A model generated the notes under the pieces. That model was not told the origin of the DNA. It ran no database searches and saw nothing but the letters and a program-made list of their open reading frames with translations. A program made the position numbers and the translations under genes. From positions 1-64,000 of the forward strand of contig AZLU01000159.1 of assembly GCA_002224055.1 (NCBI GenBank): DNA of 64,000 bases, written 5' to 3'. Source of the stretch: Pezizomycotina sp. ARF18. Lineage: Eukaryota; Ascomycota. Below, one piece after another: positions 1 through 13,482 of this stretch (positions within the stretch are counted from its first letter, which is position 1; every line of letters starts with the position of its first letter).

Positions 1-3000
1 TATTACTGACGCTTCTTTTATTAATAGCGGCGGTAATATTAATTATTCACTTCATCTGCCCTTACTCTAAGGCTTATCAGGTATATTGATTTGATAATTG
101 ATAGCTAGGCTAAAACTGCCTTGCTAGCGTAGTATTATTATTTGACGCAGCAGCGGCTCCTCCGCTCACCCCATCAAAGTTGTTTTCTCGGCACACCTCT
201 CGTATCTCGCATCGAGTGGACGGGTCGTATCCCGTGGTTATAGGAGGAGGGAAAGAAATATACTAAGTAATCAATAGTTATCACAAAAATATTTGGGCCA
301 TTTTCAAAATGTGTAAGAGAAAACCTCCCTCTGCTTTCAACATCACCCTTGATTCTTTATCCATTTTTAAACGTTTCGGGGTGTGGTATTCTTAGGAAAT
401 AAGAATCTTATTTTATAATATTCAAACTCTGTATAGTATCCTCATACAATCCTTCAGGGTAGAAGCAGGGGGAAAAAAGAAAGAAAGAAAGAAGAAAGAA
501 TCATCCTAATAATAATTGAGAGCTAGTACGTACTAATAATAATAAGCAGGGAAAAAAAATAATAGAAAATATAAATGGCCTATAAACATGACGTGGAACA
601 ATAAAATAACTTCCGAAGGCCTGTTCCTTGATCCATGATCCTCGACTTTGAGAGAAGAGCAGAGGGGAGAGAGAAAAGGAAAGAAAGGAAAGAAGGGAAA
701 GATGATTCCCCTCTCAGTGACTCTCTCCCTGACGTCTAGACCTAGGCGACCCTCCAAAACGTTTTTGCCCCCATATTTTCTCCTAGTATCCATCCATACC
801 GGTTCAGTTTGAAATATCTTACCCAACCAGCTCAGCCTATTACATCCTTACCGTGTGCCATTAAAAAAAAAAAAAAAAAAGGAGAATAAAAGAAAGAAGA
901 AAATATACTAATGATAATAATACAGGAGAATCAAGACGATGTTCAACGAAAGCTAAACAGAGGATCAGATATCATGGAACGATATCATCGTATGATTGGA
1001 TCGTCGAATTATAAATGATGACAGCATTTTCATCCACGGTAAGGGGAATTGAAGATTTTATTATTTTAAAACCCCCAACCTTTTTTTTTTTTTTTTTTTT
1101 TTTTGGAGGTTTGTTTTAGCCCTCTTTTTTCTCTTTTATCGTGTTGAGATCATAGCTTACCAGGGAAATCCCAAATCTTTTACATTTCTATCGCGACGAA
1201 TAGATCTACAAGAAGGTTTCGAAGACTCCTTAGGATATCACCTGTGTAGATCACTTTGTCTTTTCTCGAAAGATGGCGCGACACAACAGAACAAAAGAAC
1301 GAGGACGAACACGACCGAATCTCTCCACATCTCCGAAATCGGCTCAATATTGATGACAGATTTGAGTGTGATTATCGGTCTTTCAGATTTGCATGAATCT
1401 TTCTGGAAGACATCCAGGAGAATTTCAAAGGTGTTCCGACATGGACGGTCCTGGCTCCTGTCCGCCCCAGATAAAACTTCGTGGCACACACAAACCATTG
1501 TTCTGAAAAGGGCCCTGTTAGAAGAACATGGGCTGCAGCTGTCACCACGGAGGCGGCTCATTTTATTTTTATTTTTATTTTTATTTTTATTTTTGTTTTA
1601 TTTTTTATTTTTTGAGGATTCAGTCAGTGGAAGCATGAAATTTTTGGGGGGAGCTCGACCGCTCTCGAATTGAAGCGCTCGAGCGTTCGTTCGGGGGACT
1701 TCGGGAGTTGGGTCAAACGATTAAGACCATCCCACACAGTTTCCGCCCTCTAGCTATGAAGGGGGATGGACGGGTTTTATTTATTTTTTTTTTTTTTTGG
1801 GGGGGGGGGGGCAAGTTTTCTGTTCGAAGAGCTGATCCTATCATTCACATGCTTCTACGTGCTTCTATTGAGTTGACTGAGTCGCTGAATATCGATATCT
1901 TTTGAGTAATCGCGCTCATGTACGACGATATTCTAGTAGACGGTATTTTCCTACGTTCTGGAGAAGATCATTGGCTATATTGTCTCCCTCTCTTCGAGTG
2001 GTTTTTTTTTTTTTTTTTTTTTTTTTTTTGAGTGGACTTTGGACTTTTTGATTGTCGGCGATAAGTGGCGTTAGAACGAAATTTGCAGAACTCTTAGGTT
2101 TTCTATACTGTTCTCTGCGACGTGCAGAGGAAGAACTGCCGGGAAATTGGACTTTGCGGTTCTGCGAATACTTTTGTAAGGTGTTTCTTACCTTTTTTAC
2201 CAAACGGCTTTAGGCATCATCGTTAAAACGTCCCCCCAAATTTCAACTACCTTATAGGCTGTTTTTTATTCACTATTATTATTATTTTTTCTTTGTTTCT
2301 TTGATTGTCCATTGGGGGGGGTTTTCGGAAGTTGTCTAAGATTGGTTTGTCTCTCTCTTGCAGAAATGGAGACGGCATGCAATAGGCTCGAGCGTTACCA
2401 AAGATGGAGGGTGAAAGATCAGCACCGCCGCAATTGGGAAGCATTGTTTGCAAGATCGAGAAGTTTAACCTTCCATGTTTTGTCTATTCTTTCCTCCCCT
2501 TACTAATAATGATTAATATTCATCAACTGACTTTGTTTTCTACCGTTCTTATTAAGATTTTTATATAGTATATTTCTGCTATTAACTAGCCCTTTCGATT
2601 AGAAAACCTGGTTTTAGAACGGCAGATTAATCGAAGAAATTGACATGACTTTTTTTTTTTGTCACCTTTACTCGAGCCTCCACTGGTGCTCCAGTGATCT
2701 TCACTGTACGCAAGGAAGTGTTTCTACAATAATGCACGAAACTATAGGCGATTCCTTCTGTGTCTTAAACGCTTTCTCTGGAGACGATGTCTTTTAGTTT
2801 TTTTTATTTTATAAAAAATTTCATACAAAGCGAAGCTGCCATGAGTGTTACTCTAGATCATGATGTGGTATTCTACGATAGAAATACAAGGCGGATGCCT
2901 CTATATTCTGTGTTTTTTTACAATAATTTATTTTATATATAATTGTCGAAATTTAACAGCCGGGTGAGTTTCGTGAGAATCCTTAAAAAAAAAAAAAAAA

Positions 3001-4646
3001 GGTATTCATGATATGAAAATAATATTATTGTGAGAATTTTTCCCTCGGAGATTGCTGAGAGCAAGTCATCATCTAGACAGGCCTTCTTTTTCGTCAGACT
3101 TTCGACTCTCTCTTCGACTTTCCCTGCGTAGATCATTTTTATCTTCTAAAATGACTCTCTTCTGCTCTTTTCTGCAAAAAGGTCTTTTTGCTACAATTTT
3201 ACACGATGATAATAGTGGAGAACAGATCGTTCATCTTTCTTTTCAGCTGTAATATCATTGAGAACATACGTTCTTCATGCGCCATGTTCAAATGTAACCC
3301 AACCTCTTCTGTCTTTCTTCCTTCCTGTCTTGACGTATGTTCTGTCTGTCAAATGTAAGTTTAATATAACACTATATTACTATATAATAAAACAAAAAAA
3401 TCGTTCCTGTATGTATCATGAACTCCGTTTTTACGAGATACAGATATTTTAGTAATATAAGTTTGTAGTATTTATATGAAGACCCTGTGGCGTCTGCATC
3501 TTGCCTTTTGCTTCCTATTAGGCCTACAACAGAACTGTCATCAACCAGCTGCAGCAGCGACAATCGTACGTTTAAGATGATGAATGGACTACCGTTATCC
3601 GCAACAAAGCTATAAAGGCAGGTGTAAAATAAAAAGTGGTATATATAGAAATATATATGTTGTTTTTAGTTCTACGTCGTTTTGTCTTCAAACAATATAT
3701 CCTAGAAAGAAAGAAAAAAATGAAGAGGTTCTTGAAAATATCGATGATACTTCTCCGCTCAATTCTAAAAAGTTTATTAATTTACCGAGACAGGAACGCT
3801 CATGTAATTTCGCTTCTTGAAGGTATACGTATATATATTTTTATATACAATCTTTTTTTTTTTTTTTTTTTTTTTTTTTTGGATAAGTTTAATAGGAACC
3901 GGTATGTGAGCCTAATTAGCTAGGTTGAGAAACTCTAGCCATCAAAGACGAGACAAGACAAAGAAAAGAAAAGAGGAGAACAGGTTCACTTCAAAGAATG
4001 TGGGTTTCATTACATAGTTCTCAGAAGACAGAAAGAAAAAGAGACGGAGTCTAGGACATTGATTATAATTATTACGTGATTCTGATATCGATTCAGCAGT
4101 AAGGACAGTCTGCAACCGGTCACAGATGAGAGGAGACATGTCAACGTGCATGAGAGGGTTGGACTTCCTCGTGAAATTTCATTTTGTAAATTGAGCGAAA
4201 TAGAGAACAGATCGAAGGGCCAGACTTGCAAATTGCTGAACCTACCTTTCGACATTTCTTGCTGACTCCGATATACGTGCTCTAATAGATAGTGGCGAGA
4301 ATATTTGGCCTTTTTTGATGTGACCCCAAGCGTTGTGATATTCCGTGATATTTGCCATTATGGATTTAAATCCTCTTTTCTCTCTCTTTTCCTGTTGGAC
4401 AAAAAAATGTTGTTGAAGATGTGGATTGATGTGGATTGTGAAAACTTCAGTAATCAGTGAGACAGACATATATCCCGAACAGGTATACCGTTCTATACCG
4501 CCAAAACTTTTCTCCTTGCTATTTTTTTTTTGGCTATCGACATCTCAAGGCTGTGTTCAAGGCTTTTCTTGAGAGTTATGTTGTATTGGTGACTTTCTTT
4601 CTGATACTGCCATGGGAAAGTTTCCAGGATAAACTACTAAGCGTAA

Positions 4647-4678
<32 letters not shown>

Positions 4679-5787
4679 GGTGACCCCGAATGAAGTTAAC
4701 CGTGAAAAAGATTACTGTGGCTATGTAATATGGTGAACAGGCAAAAAACGCTGCCTGCTAATAATGTAACCGTACCCAAGGCCTTTTCCTTGACATTCTA
4801 CGTGAATATAGATATTTGTCGAAGTTTATAGAATCGTAGAATACGAATGATGGGATATTGCTATGTGTAATAATGAATTTTTCTGAGGGGATGATGGTAT
4901 ATTCGATGTAAGTGATGTATTCTGGATCGTAATAAAGGTATTAAAGAGTGCTGTAAGAAAGAAGCAGTGATAAATCTATACCATCGGAAACCATATACCA
5001 CGATATAGATATTCTTCATCTTCCATGAGAACGTAAAGAGATAGATGCAAGAAAAGAATACTCTTTTTCATCCAATGGCTATGTTACACGACGAGCCATC
5101 CTGATCTGATGGTTTACTGAATTACTTTACGATGAATAGATGATCTGTGAGCTTTGGTGTTTTTCCTTAACAGAAGTGATGAAGACGTGGAAAACGTTGA
5201 ATCGCGTATACGCTTGGTCGGAATTCCTACATGTATACGGCTCGCCCGAAGTTAAAGAAGCAGAGAATCTGTCGGCGAGGAGATGACTTACAAAGTAGGA
5301 AGGAATGCAGCATCGTTGAGTGCTTTTCTACGTGCTGATGATAGGAGAAAGTTGGGGGGAAAAAAGGAGCAGTAATTTGTTATGTCTGTTGTAAAAGTTG
5401 AGAAGGATAAGACGGAAACTCCATGTTGTATAGATTTTCAACAAAATTTCTATTGCTTTTGCAGCGTTTAGCCTGCCTGTATCGATTAATGTATAATGTA
5501 AAATATCACTTCTTTTTTTCCATTTTGTATACATCTATAGAAATGGACAATTCGAGATCAATATCCAACGAGAAATCAAGAAGAAACTCCAGATATCACG
5601 AACACGATTTAACATACATCTTCAAGGTCGTTTTTTAAAGAATTTGCAATGCAAGCGGATGTGGGTATTCTTTTTACTAACGGCTGCTTGAATGCACGAG
5701 AAGAGAACAAAGAAAGAAAAGGATTGAATAGATGGGGAATAATAACGAATAGTTTGACTTTATAATCCTTCAAAGATGGCCTTTCTC
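1..5787. other. Gene-poor left flank, no supported gene
   Basis: This AT-rich stretch carries many short ORFs on both strands but none with a recognisable domain, a coherent exon chain or a protein-like composition over more than about 35 codons. It holds at least six A or T runs of 15-32 bases (around 863, 1081, 2000, 2987, 3850 and 4653), a T run joined to a G run near 1786-1811, and an ATTTTT-type simple repeat at 1559-1612. A short exon-like open stretch lies at about 5174-5290 (+) after a good acceptor (ttaacag), but both of its frames look equally coding and I could not attach it to anything. The rightmost few hundred bases are downstream of CFT1 and may hold its 3' UTR. Confidence 0.6.
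1559..1612. repeat. ATTTTT hexanucleotide simple repeat
   Basis: Successive copies of TTTTTA with slight decay (one G interruption near the middle) fill this stretch. It is a microsatellite in a gene-poor flank and has no visible coding role. Confidence 0.85.
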
Positions 5788-8700
5788 TTAGAACCCTAAC
5801 GCTTGCTGAAGTTCCCAAAGGTCATTCCTGACCGTCGCCTCCGTCGAACCCGCCCTGCTTGCGAGATCTGCCTTCCTCCCCTTCGACAGGTTCAACCACT
5901 TCCTAATGAAACCCGCGTCGAGGACCGTCCTCAGCGTCTCCGTGCTCGTGCTCTTGTAGCGGCAGGCCCTGTACGCCCGCGGATTCAGGCCGGCGAACTG
6001 CTCCTCGCTGTTCGTCAGTTGGCCTTGCAGGATGTTCAGTCTCCGGTACGTCAGCTCGGGCAAGTTTACCACGATGCCATCGCTCCCGTCAACGTCGTGA
6101 TTAGGCACAGGAACTCGTCGTCCTGCGTCTCCCGTCCTCTGACGGAGCCGAAGCGGCGTTGGCAGGCTTGCAGCGAGGGAGCATTGTGACGGAGCGTACT
6201 TCGTGGCCGGTGAACATGTCTGCTCGGCGGATTAGGCGCTGACCGGCGAGTGATTTTGGATCTGAAAGATTATACAGTGTCAGATAGAGTATCTTTTTAA
6301 TCAATATTCAACGATTAGATTTGATGTATCCTACGTTCTGGATCGTATTGCATGATGTGAAGATTCGAATCGGCGTCAGCAACCACGAAGAAAAGCTGCT
6401 CATTGTCGGGTAGGAAATCTGCAGCGATAACTTCTAGTCTCTGCACGTCTTTTCCAAAGAGTGTCATCTTGTATGGCTCTTCCTGCAAACATAATCCTAT
6501 TTGTTAAAATAAAACAGAGCCTTACTCCAGAAAGTAGAAAGAATGAATGAAAAGGCATCTGTAGACTTATTCGTACCGAAAACCCAACGAACCAGAGGCT
6601 CTTCATGATGTCCCCAAACAGAATCATCCCGTTCAAGTTCTTCGCCACGGAAACGTACATGTTCATGTCCATGAACGCGACTGGAAGTAGAGACTGGTCT
6701 TCCTTTAGACCTCGAACCATAACCTGCCCGTAGCAATCTTTGTTAGCATTTTAAACTCTACCACGTAAACGTCTAATACCATACCTTCTGCCTTGGGCCG
6801 CTAATAGATAACCTTCAATCCCGCAAAGCGCACTAATAGTACCCTTCACGTCCTCCCGAACGATCAACTTGAGTTTCCTGTTCGTTTCTGGTTTTCCAGG
6901 CTCCGGTACGACTTCGATGATCTCGAACACGTATATTCCTCCACGAGCTGACATCTTTCGCCTCGCATTACGCCCGTACCCACCGCGATGAGTTGCTTAC
7001 GCGCCTTTGACTCTTCGAGACTTCGAGTTCGACGGATTTTACGATCAAGCCTACCTCATTCTGTCCAAATCATAACTAACGCAAGGACAGAGTTAGAAAA
7101 TTTCACCATTCGTTGCTACACTTATTACACTCCTTTCTTACCTGTCGACAACGGTCCACGTCAGCGGCGATATTAACTTCAGGCTCCCGACGTCAACTTC
7201 GGGCATGAGAACACCATCGAAGCCGCCGTCCGCCTGTATCGTATGCCAGCTGTTCGGAATATCCTCCTCCGGCCCGATCTCCATCGCTTGCCTCGTCTCC
7301 GTACAAACAACGTAAACGGACAGCGGCGCGTGGTACGCCAGCGCGAGCGGCGTCTCCGCTAGCATGATTTTCTTCGTGAGCCATGAGTGCTCGAACGAGA
7401 AATCCGGCAGATGGCAGACCCTCACGATACCAGCGCTGTCGACGTACAGAAACCCCCTCTCGGTATGCTGCGCGTGGAATGGACTCAGGCTGCGCACGCT
7501 GAAGCCAGATAATTCGTACTGCCTTGGATACCCTTTACTCGACTTCATTACAAAGCACGGGCTCGTACCCGGCATGAAAACGCACGAGTAGCCGCCGACG
7601 TTCTCGAGGACGATCATGCTCCGCTCGAGGGATTTATCTTCCTCTCCTTTCGGAGACGCGATCCTGTGGTTCGGTATCTTCTTAAAATAGAGAACCTTGG
7701 GCGTTTGGGAGGGGTCGATGTAAGGTTGATATATGATGATATCATCTTGGGACGTTCGAACCTAATACCACTTTATTAGCAAGCAATTTCCGCAAGAGAT
7801 CGGTTTCGTACGAGGGAGGATAGCTCACGATTAGATACGGATGTGACGACGACTCGTCGCCCAGATATGTAACGAGGATTTCTGAAATATCCTCCTTCAC
7901 GTGCTGTCGCGACGTTTGGTATTCTCTGTTTAGATGTGGATGGAGAGTTGAAAAGTTATTACAACTAAATATTACGGTGTCGAGATCTGGGAGGTTAAAC
8001 ATCTGGCTCGTATAGTTAGCAAATGTATTTCCAACAGAGAATGAAAACAGCCTACTCACCTGCAGTGCGCCTTCCGAGTCGAGAAGGAAACAGTGGCAAC
8101 ATTTCTCCTCGTTATCCACTGAAAGTTCTCCCGACCTAGCAGTAAAAAGCGTGGCAGCTACATATTTGGTGTTCTGATTATAGTTAGCATTAGCGTCCTT
8201 GAATCAAGAAAGGACTATCTGCGGATGTTATTGGATGTTTACCTTGATGCTGTCTGGCCGTGGTACTTCCTCAACCTCTAGAGTCTGTGGATGGCAAACA
8301 TATACCACGACGCTATTGTCATCCCTCCGTACGAGGACATATGGGTCTGATAACGTTGCTGAGAGGATGGCAGGTTCTGCACCGGTTTCCTCATCAAACA
8401 TCGGGATAATTTGGGATAGTTGGAGGTCTGTTTACGTCAAAAAAAGAGGGCGAAAGTTTATCAGAAATCATGGCTTCAAAGGAAAAGAATACACAAGTTC
8501 GATCATGACATCTCACGTAGGATGATGCACTGTGGAGAATTTGTTCGGCAAGGCTTCGCTCTTTTGCTTTGTGAAGATATTGAATAAAATACACACCACT
8601 ATCGTATACGCGCATATCAGTTTCACAAACCTGCACGATCCTCTGGCCATCCATTACCGCGCCGACATTGATTGTCGCTCCGCTCGAGTCGAATTCGGTG

Positions 8701-10652
8701 CCTTTGATCTCGTCGAACTGCGTACCGACGTTGAAGACTAGACTCTCGTCTGCCTTTGAAGCGAACAGGTATCTGTCGTATTGTTCGCCAGCGTTGATCT
8801 CCTCTTCCACACCAACAATAGATGCCATCGGCCCTTTACTCTCCCGCTTGCGTGCCCTAACGGTCCAAAGTCCGAGGCAATCCTTGTACTCGAATCTTCC
8901 TATGACGTCCGGTACGATCTTGCGTCGGAGAATGGACACTCCGCCCTCCTTACTTTCTCCCGTTGTTGTCACGATATCCAGCTCGGTGACGATATCGAAA
9001 GTGGTTTTGTACTTCTCCGGAGTGAGCAGCGATTTTCCAAACGTAACATCTCTGCACGGCCCTGTATTCCCTAGCCTGTCGTGTATTCGGAATATATATT
9101 CACCCGTAGACTTCCCCGGCACTTTGCCAGCCGTGTCCGCTTGCTTCTTGGAGGTCTCTTGGCCAGCGCTTGAATCTCCGTACAGGTCGTCGAGATCATC
9201 ATTCTCGTAGTCAACAGCTTCGTCGTCCTCTACAAATATCACCTCCGATTTTGCAGAAGGGCCCACGCGCTCGCCTCGGTGTCGCCAGCCCAGGATTGCA
9301 CTATCGTTGTTCACAGAGCCTATAAACATGCGACGGCTCCCCACGGACGCCATTGCGGTACACGCGCCGTACAAGAATTGAGTGCCATCCTTCTTCTGAC
9401 ATTTTGTAAGTGTCAGTCCGCTCACGTTCCGGCCCTCCATCTTGAAAGATATCACTACCAGCTGCCCGTGGTCCGTTACGAGAAGTAGATCGCCGTCTTC
9501 CCCCGGTAGCGATTCCACCACTGCGTTTTCTAGCTTTAACTGGAGATGCGACTGGTCCGTCATAGCATACGCGGACGACTGCTTGGCAAACTGGTTTACA
9601 GCTACGGCTGTCGTCTTTGCCGCTTGATCAACGTGTATAATCTCGTTACAGCCTAGAAGGAGAGTTCCACCTATAGGGGGAGGTAGCGAAACCGCTTTGT
9701 AGATATCGTAGGGTAGCTTTGCGACTGATAGGATCGGAGTAGATGCCCTCTGATCCAGATCTAGCGTAATGATGATGAAAGAAAGGGTGTCCTTCCGCAC
9801 TTCTAATAGGCCCGTCCATGACCTCTTCGTTTCATACAGCACCGCCAAAGTAGGCTCTCGGTATTCGTGCAGGAATGTGATGTCTATTATGTTCTCAATG
9901 GCTTCGTCCAGTTGGCTGGCGGCAACGACGAAAGACGAGTAGTACGGCGTTTCCTTCTTCTCTTGCGTCCCGTTTGTTGTCGCCGGTTCGTCGGTCATTA
10001 CCGTGTCCTTCTCCCATCCAGACTTCCATCATCATCCCCAAGGACCAAATCTTCATCTTCCTTCTGGCGGAAAGGCAGAATGGCCAGCATGTCTCTGTTG
10101 AACTTGAGAGCTGCACAACGGCTAGCCGGATCGGCGATCAGGAAACTGACGGGGTTATCGGGCATTATCGGCGATTTGAACTCGTCGCGCTCGTAGTAGT
10201 GCAAGCTGATAGTGGAAATGTTGAACGTCGATGGATCCCATTCGAGTAGCGACAGCTTGGCCGATTCGAACGCGACCAGGAGGCAATCCCGCCGCTCTTG
10301 CTCGAAAGCGTTCTAACCTTAGCTAGCGACGTTATACTCCCGTTTAGTGTGTACTCCGCTACCAGCACGAATTTCGTCGTTGTTTCGATGTTCGTCCGCT
10401 GCAACACGACGTCTGCGCCGCCGAACGCTTCCTCGTGGTCTGTACTTCCAGAACTCTTCTGTCCGCATCCATCGCATCCTGCCTGTCCTTGTTATCCGTG
10501 TCGTCGATCTCGTTTTCGAATTGGGCGAACCTGAATATCTGCAGCAGGGACGTCTTTGCGACAACAAGGTTCTGTTCGTCGGCTGAAACGAAGTTGAGCG
10601 AAAGCGCCGCATTGACTGCCGTAGGCTCACAAACCTCAGCGTAGGCTTGCAT
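5788..10652 (-). CDS. CFT1: CFT1, cleavage and polyadenylation specificity factor 160 kDa subunit
   Basis: CFT1/CPSF160 is the large beta-propeller scaffold of the cleavage and polyadenylation complex and helps recognise the polyadenylation signal in the nucleus. The start is the ATG at 10650-10652 (MQAYAEV, like the usual fungal MQ-Y-E start), followed by the conserved [12 protein letters not shown] segment. The long exon at about 8640-9998 carries the first propeller ([29 protein letters not shown]) and an acidic linker (DDLDDLYGD). The last exon (5788-6108) ends with the CPSF-A type tail [16 protein letters not shown]...[11 protein letters not shown]. Several short introns lie between about 6100 and 8640. 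The length fits a protein of about 1,400 residues, normal for fungal CFT1. The frame breaks near 10480, near 10289 (one G apparently missing) and near 6170; these look like sequencing errors. The gene is divergent from the LMBD1-like gene. Confidence 0.95.
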
Positions 10653-11375
10653 GATCGTGTTGATGATATCTATATACAGCGTCCTACCGTGTGGAATAGG
10701 GGGAAGAGCGATCTTGCGACACACTTTGCGCGCGTGCTTCCAAACAGTGGTGATTTTCGTGTTTGTAAGGTTTTGTCGTGTGTTGAGAGAAGCCCTTTGT
10801 GTGGTGAAAGAAAGCTACTTAGGCTTGAATAAAGCTCGAGTTTGCCGTGCGTGTTCTTTTGACCCGCAATAGCGTGCTGATATGGTATCTCCAGATCACG
10901 TGAGAGACGCTACGGCGGATATACTCGGTAACGATTTTCATGACACGGCTAAATATCTTCCGCTCCCCCCCTCTCTCGCCATTAATTCAAGTTTGTTGTT
11001 GTTTATGATTTGATATCCAGGAACAACACAATTCCGTTGCCAATCCAAATGTACGTCATGTCGACGCGTACTACCAACGAGTAGTCAGCAAGGCTCTTTT
11101 ATAAAAATCGATACATCTAGCTTGAAGGGCTTGCAGATAGATTAATCAAGCATATACTTGTTATCCTCTTCCTTCCCTTCAGACGAAGCAGGTCCAGATT
11201 GCCGACACGACTATACCTAAGACGCCTGTGTCCTAAAAAATAACAAGCAAGATAGGAAATTAAGAACATTTCTGATAACAGTCCCTCCTCCAAAGGGATT
11301 TCCATCCCTTTAACTATTTGATCACCATTCCCCCCCCATCGAGAGAGCCTCACGAAAAGGAAACTCACCAATAGG
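10653..11375. promoter_or_regulatory. Divergent promoter region between CFT1 and the LMBD1-like gene
   Basis: This 723-bp gap separates two start codons that point away from each other, so it must hold both promoters and both 5' UTRs. I see a short C run near 10966 and another near 11330, but no clear TATA box. Small ORFs in it look like chance. Confidence 0.6.
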
Positions 11376-13482
11376 ATGGCTCTCCTAGCTACTTCCTTTA
11401 TCTGGGTTGCGGCCCTGGTGGTGGTAGCGATAATGGCGCTGGCGTCCATCGTCTTTGTTAGCTTGTACGCTCACACCCGAGAGCGGAGTTTATTCGTATC
11501 AACAGTAGTCGTGGTCTCGCTCACAGCATTGCTGTCAACAGTGTGCCTGCTACCGGTCGACATCGCACTGGTGGCGGCCACCACAGACAATAGCACAGGG
11601 CTGAAGAAGGACTGGCGACACCCGATACCGTCAACAAGATCGTCCTGAGTCTCAAGATTGTATACTACTTCCACTATTCGCTGGATATGCTGCTCTGCTG
11701 GATCGTCATTCCGTTCACATATTTTTGGTAAGTGCTGGTTGTTGGTGTTTTTTTTTTGGTCTTTACTTTGAGCTTGAGAAAGGTGGACAAGTTCGGGTTG
11801 GTATTCGAGTAGCAGAATTTTAGGCAGATGCTAACATCAATTTGCGACATTAGGTACGAAGAATGGGATATCGAATCCACCACCTGGTCTCGTATCCGCG
11901 GCGCTCTGCGGTACACGCTCGTCTTCCTTTTGATCGTCATCATCCTGTTCGTCGTCGGCTTCTTCCTGCCTATTTCGCATGACCAGCCGTCGAAGCACTG
12001 GGACTTTGATTACTTCCGGAAGCTGCTTATGGAAAATCGTGAGTTTACAAAGCCTAGATTGATCACTAATTCTTATCGCTTTTATTGTCATGGTTCTAAC
12101 ACAGACGTAAATACAGATGGAGAACGCATGCTATCATTTGTCATCGGCATCCTCCTCGTAGTTGGCACACTACTATATCTCCTTTACACCGGTGCAGGGC
12201 TGGCGCTGTACCCATCTACCTCGTCAAATCCATACCCTCCGTCTCCGTCCACTCCGCCCAGGAAGCCCGCGACGCTCTCATAATCAACCGGGAACGGCAG
12301 CGCATGATCGAAGCTCGCGAGGTAACCGGCAGCAACCTGAGCGCCAGGGACCGGAGGGACATGGAAGATCTACAGAGGGAGGAACGGATGCTCGCCCGGC
12401 GCCAACGACTTGCGGATGAGGTCACAACAAGTGGGTCGTGAAGTTCTTCGCATTTTTCAGGCCATTTAAGATATTCGGCGGCATCTTCTTGCTTGCGGTC
12501 TCGATCTTCGTTGTCGTTTCGATGCTTATTACTAGTATGTATCAACTCAACACTATCTCTTATTGTTCTTGTTACGGCGGTTATGCTAATGTGTCTCGTA
12601 AAATTCTTTTTTACAGCATTGACAAGCTCAAACACTCGCCGTGCGGAAGGAGCTGTGGCTATGTCCTTAGCAATCCCCAGCTCTTCAACCCTCTTAATTA
12701 TGTTATGCTCAAGGCTGCCATTGCCTTCCCGGTCGATTACGTAGTCCAGGTATTGCTCGTACTGTTCATGTTCGTCTGCACGGTTTCCGGACTGTCGATC
12801 ATCGGGTAAGTAATGTTCCTTCCCTACACATCAATAACATCCGTAGCAAGTTACAAAATCTCTAACACGATTATCTTGTCTCGTGTGCTACAGAATAAGA
12901 GTCCTTTGGATGGTCATCTGGAAAGTGAAGCTCAAGCGGACGAGACCGCAGGCGCTCCTGATGGGGACGGTCATGCTCATGCTCACCGTCCTCGCGATCA
13001 ACTACTCCGTAACCATGATCGCGGCGCCGCAGTACGCCCACTTCGGCGGCCAGAAGTACTGCGCCAGGACCGTCGGCGGCCCCGGAACCGCCCACGACTG
13101 CTCCGAGCACCCGGACTTCATAATGGACTGCAGCACCCTCTCCACGGGCGACGCCGCCGACATCTGCACGCCTACCGTCGTGACTACGTTTATTAACAGG
13201 ATAACGATTAATTTCCCGGGCATGGGCAATACAACGTTCTACCTGCAGTTCTTCTTCATCGGTGTGTTCTTCGTCACGTGCGCCGTGGGCCTCATTAGGA
13301 CGCCGAAGATGGACTACGACTCCGAGGAGGAGGACCAGGAAGCCGAAGAGGAGAGTCTGCTGGCGGCTGCGGGCACTAGGATCCGCGGCGCTTGGACGAT
13401 GTCAGGGGTGGCCAGCGGAGCGGTAACGGTAGCTCCACGGCTGCGACGTACGGCAGTAGTAGATCATGAGAATGTGGGGTGA
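11376..13482 (+). CDS. LMBD1-like membrane protein (annotated in fungi as probable lysosomal cobalamin transporter)
   Basis: The product is a polytopic membrane protein of the LMBR1/LMBD1 family, which in animals acts in cobalamin export from lysosomes. The predicted exons follow fungal homologs end to end: [17 protein letters not shown] (first membrane segment), an [16 protein letters not shown] segment, FTYFWYEEWD split by an intron with donor gtaagt near 11738, an [16 protein letters not shown] segment, a charged cytoplasmic loop (RERQRM...RRQRLADE), [29 protein letters not shown], the loop [11 protein letters not shown] with several Cys, and an acidic tail ([15 protein letters not shown]). 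There are about five introns and the length is about 560 residues, usual for the family. Single-base frame breaks occur near 11624 (one G missing) and near 12430. Many ascomycetes have no known need for vitamin B12, so the substrate is uncertain. Confidence 0.93.

Noticed and set aside
1238-1673. Overlapping 107-codon ORFs on both strands
   Set aside because: Neither has a domain, splice context or distinct composition, and they overlap each other on a simple repeat.
5174-5290. Exon-like stretch after a ttaacag acceptor (+)
   Set aside because: Two frames look equally coding, no partner exon was found, and no family was recognised.
5803-6189. Plus-strand ORF of 128 codons
   Set aside because: It is antisense to the conserved last exon of CFT1.
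8668-9210. Plus-strand ORF of 180 codons, Ser/Pro-rich
   Set aside because: It is antisense to the conserved first propeller exon of CFT1.
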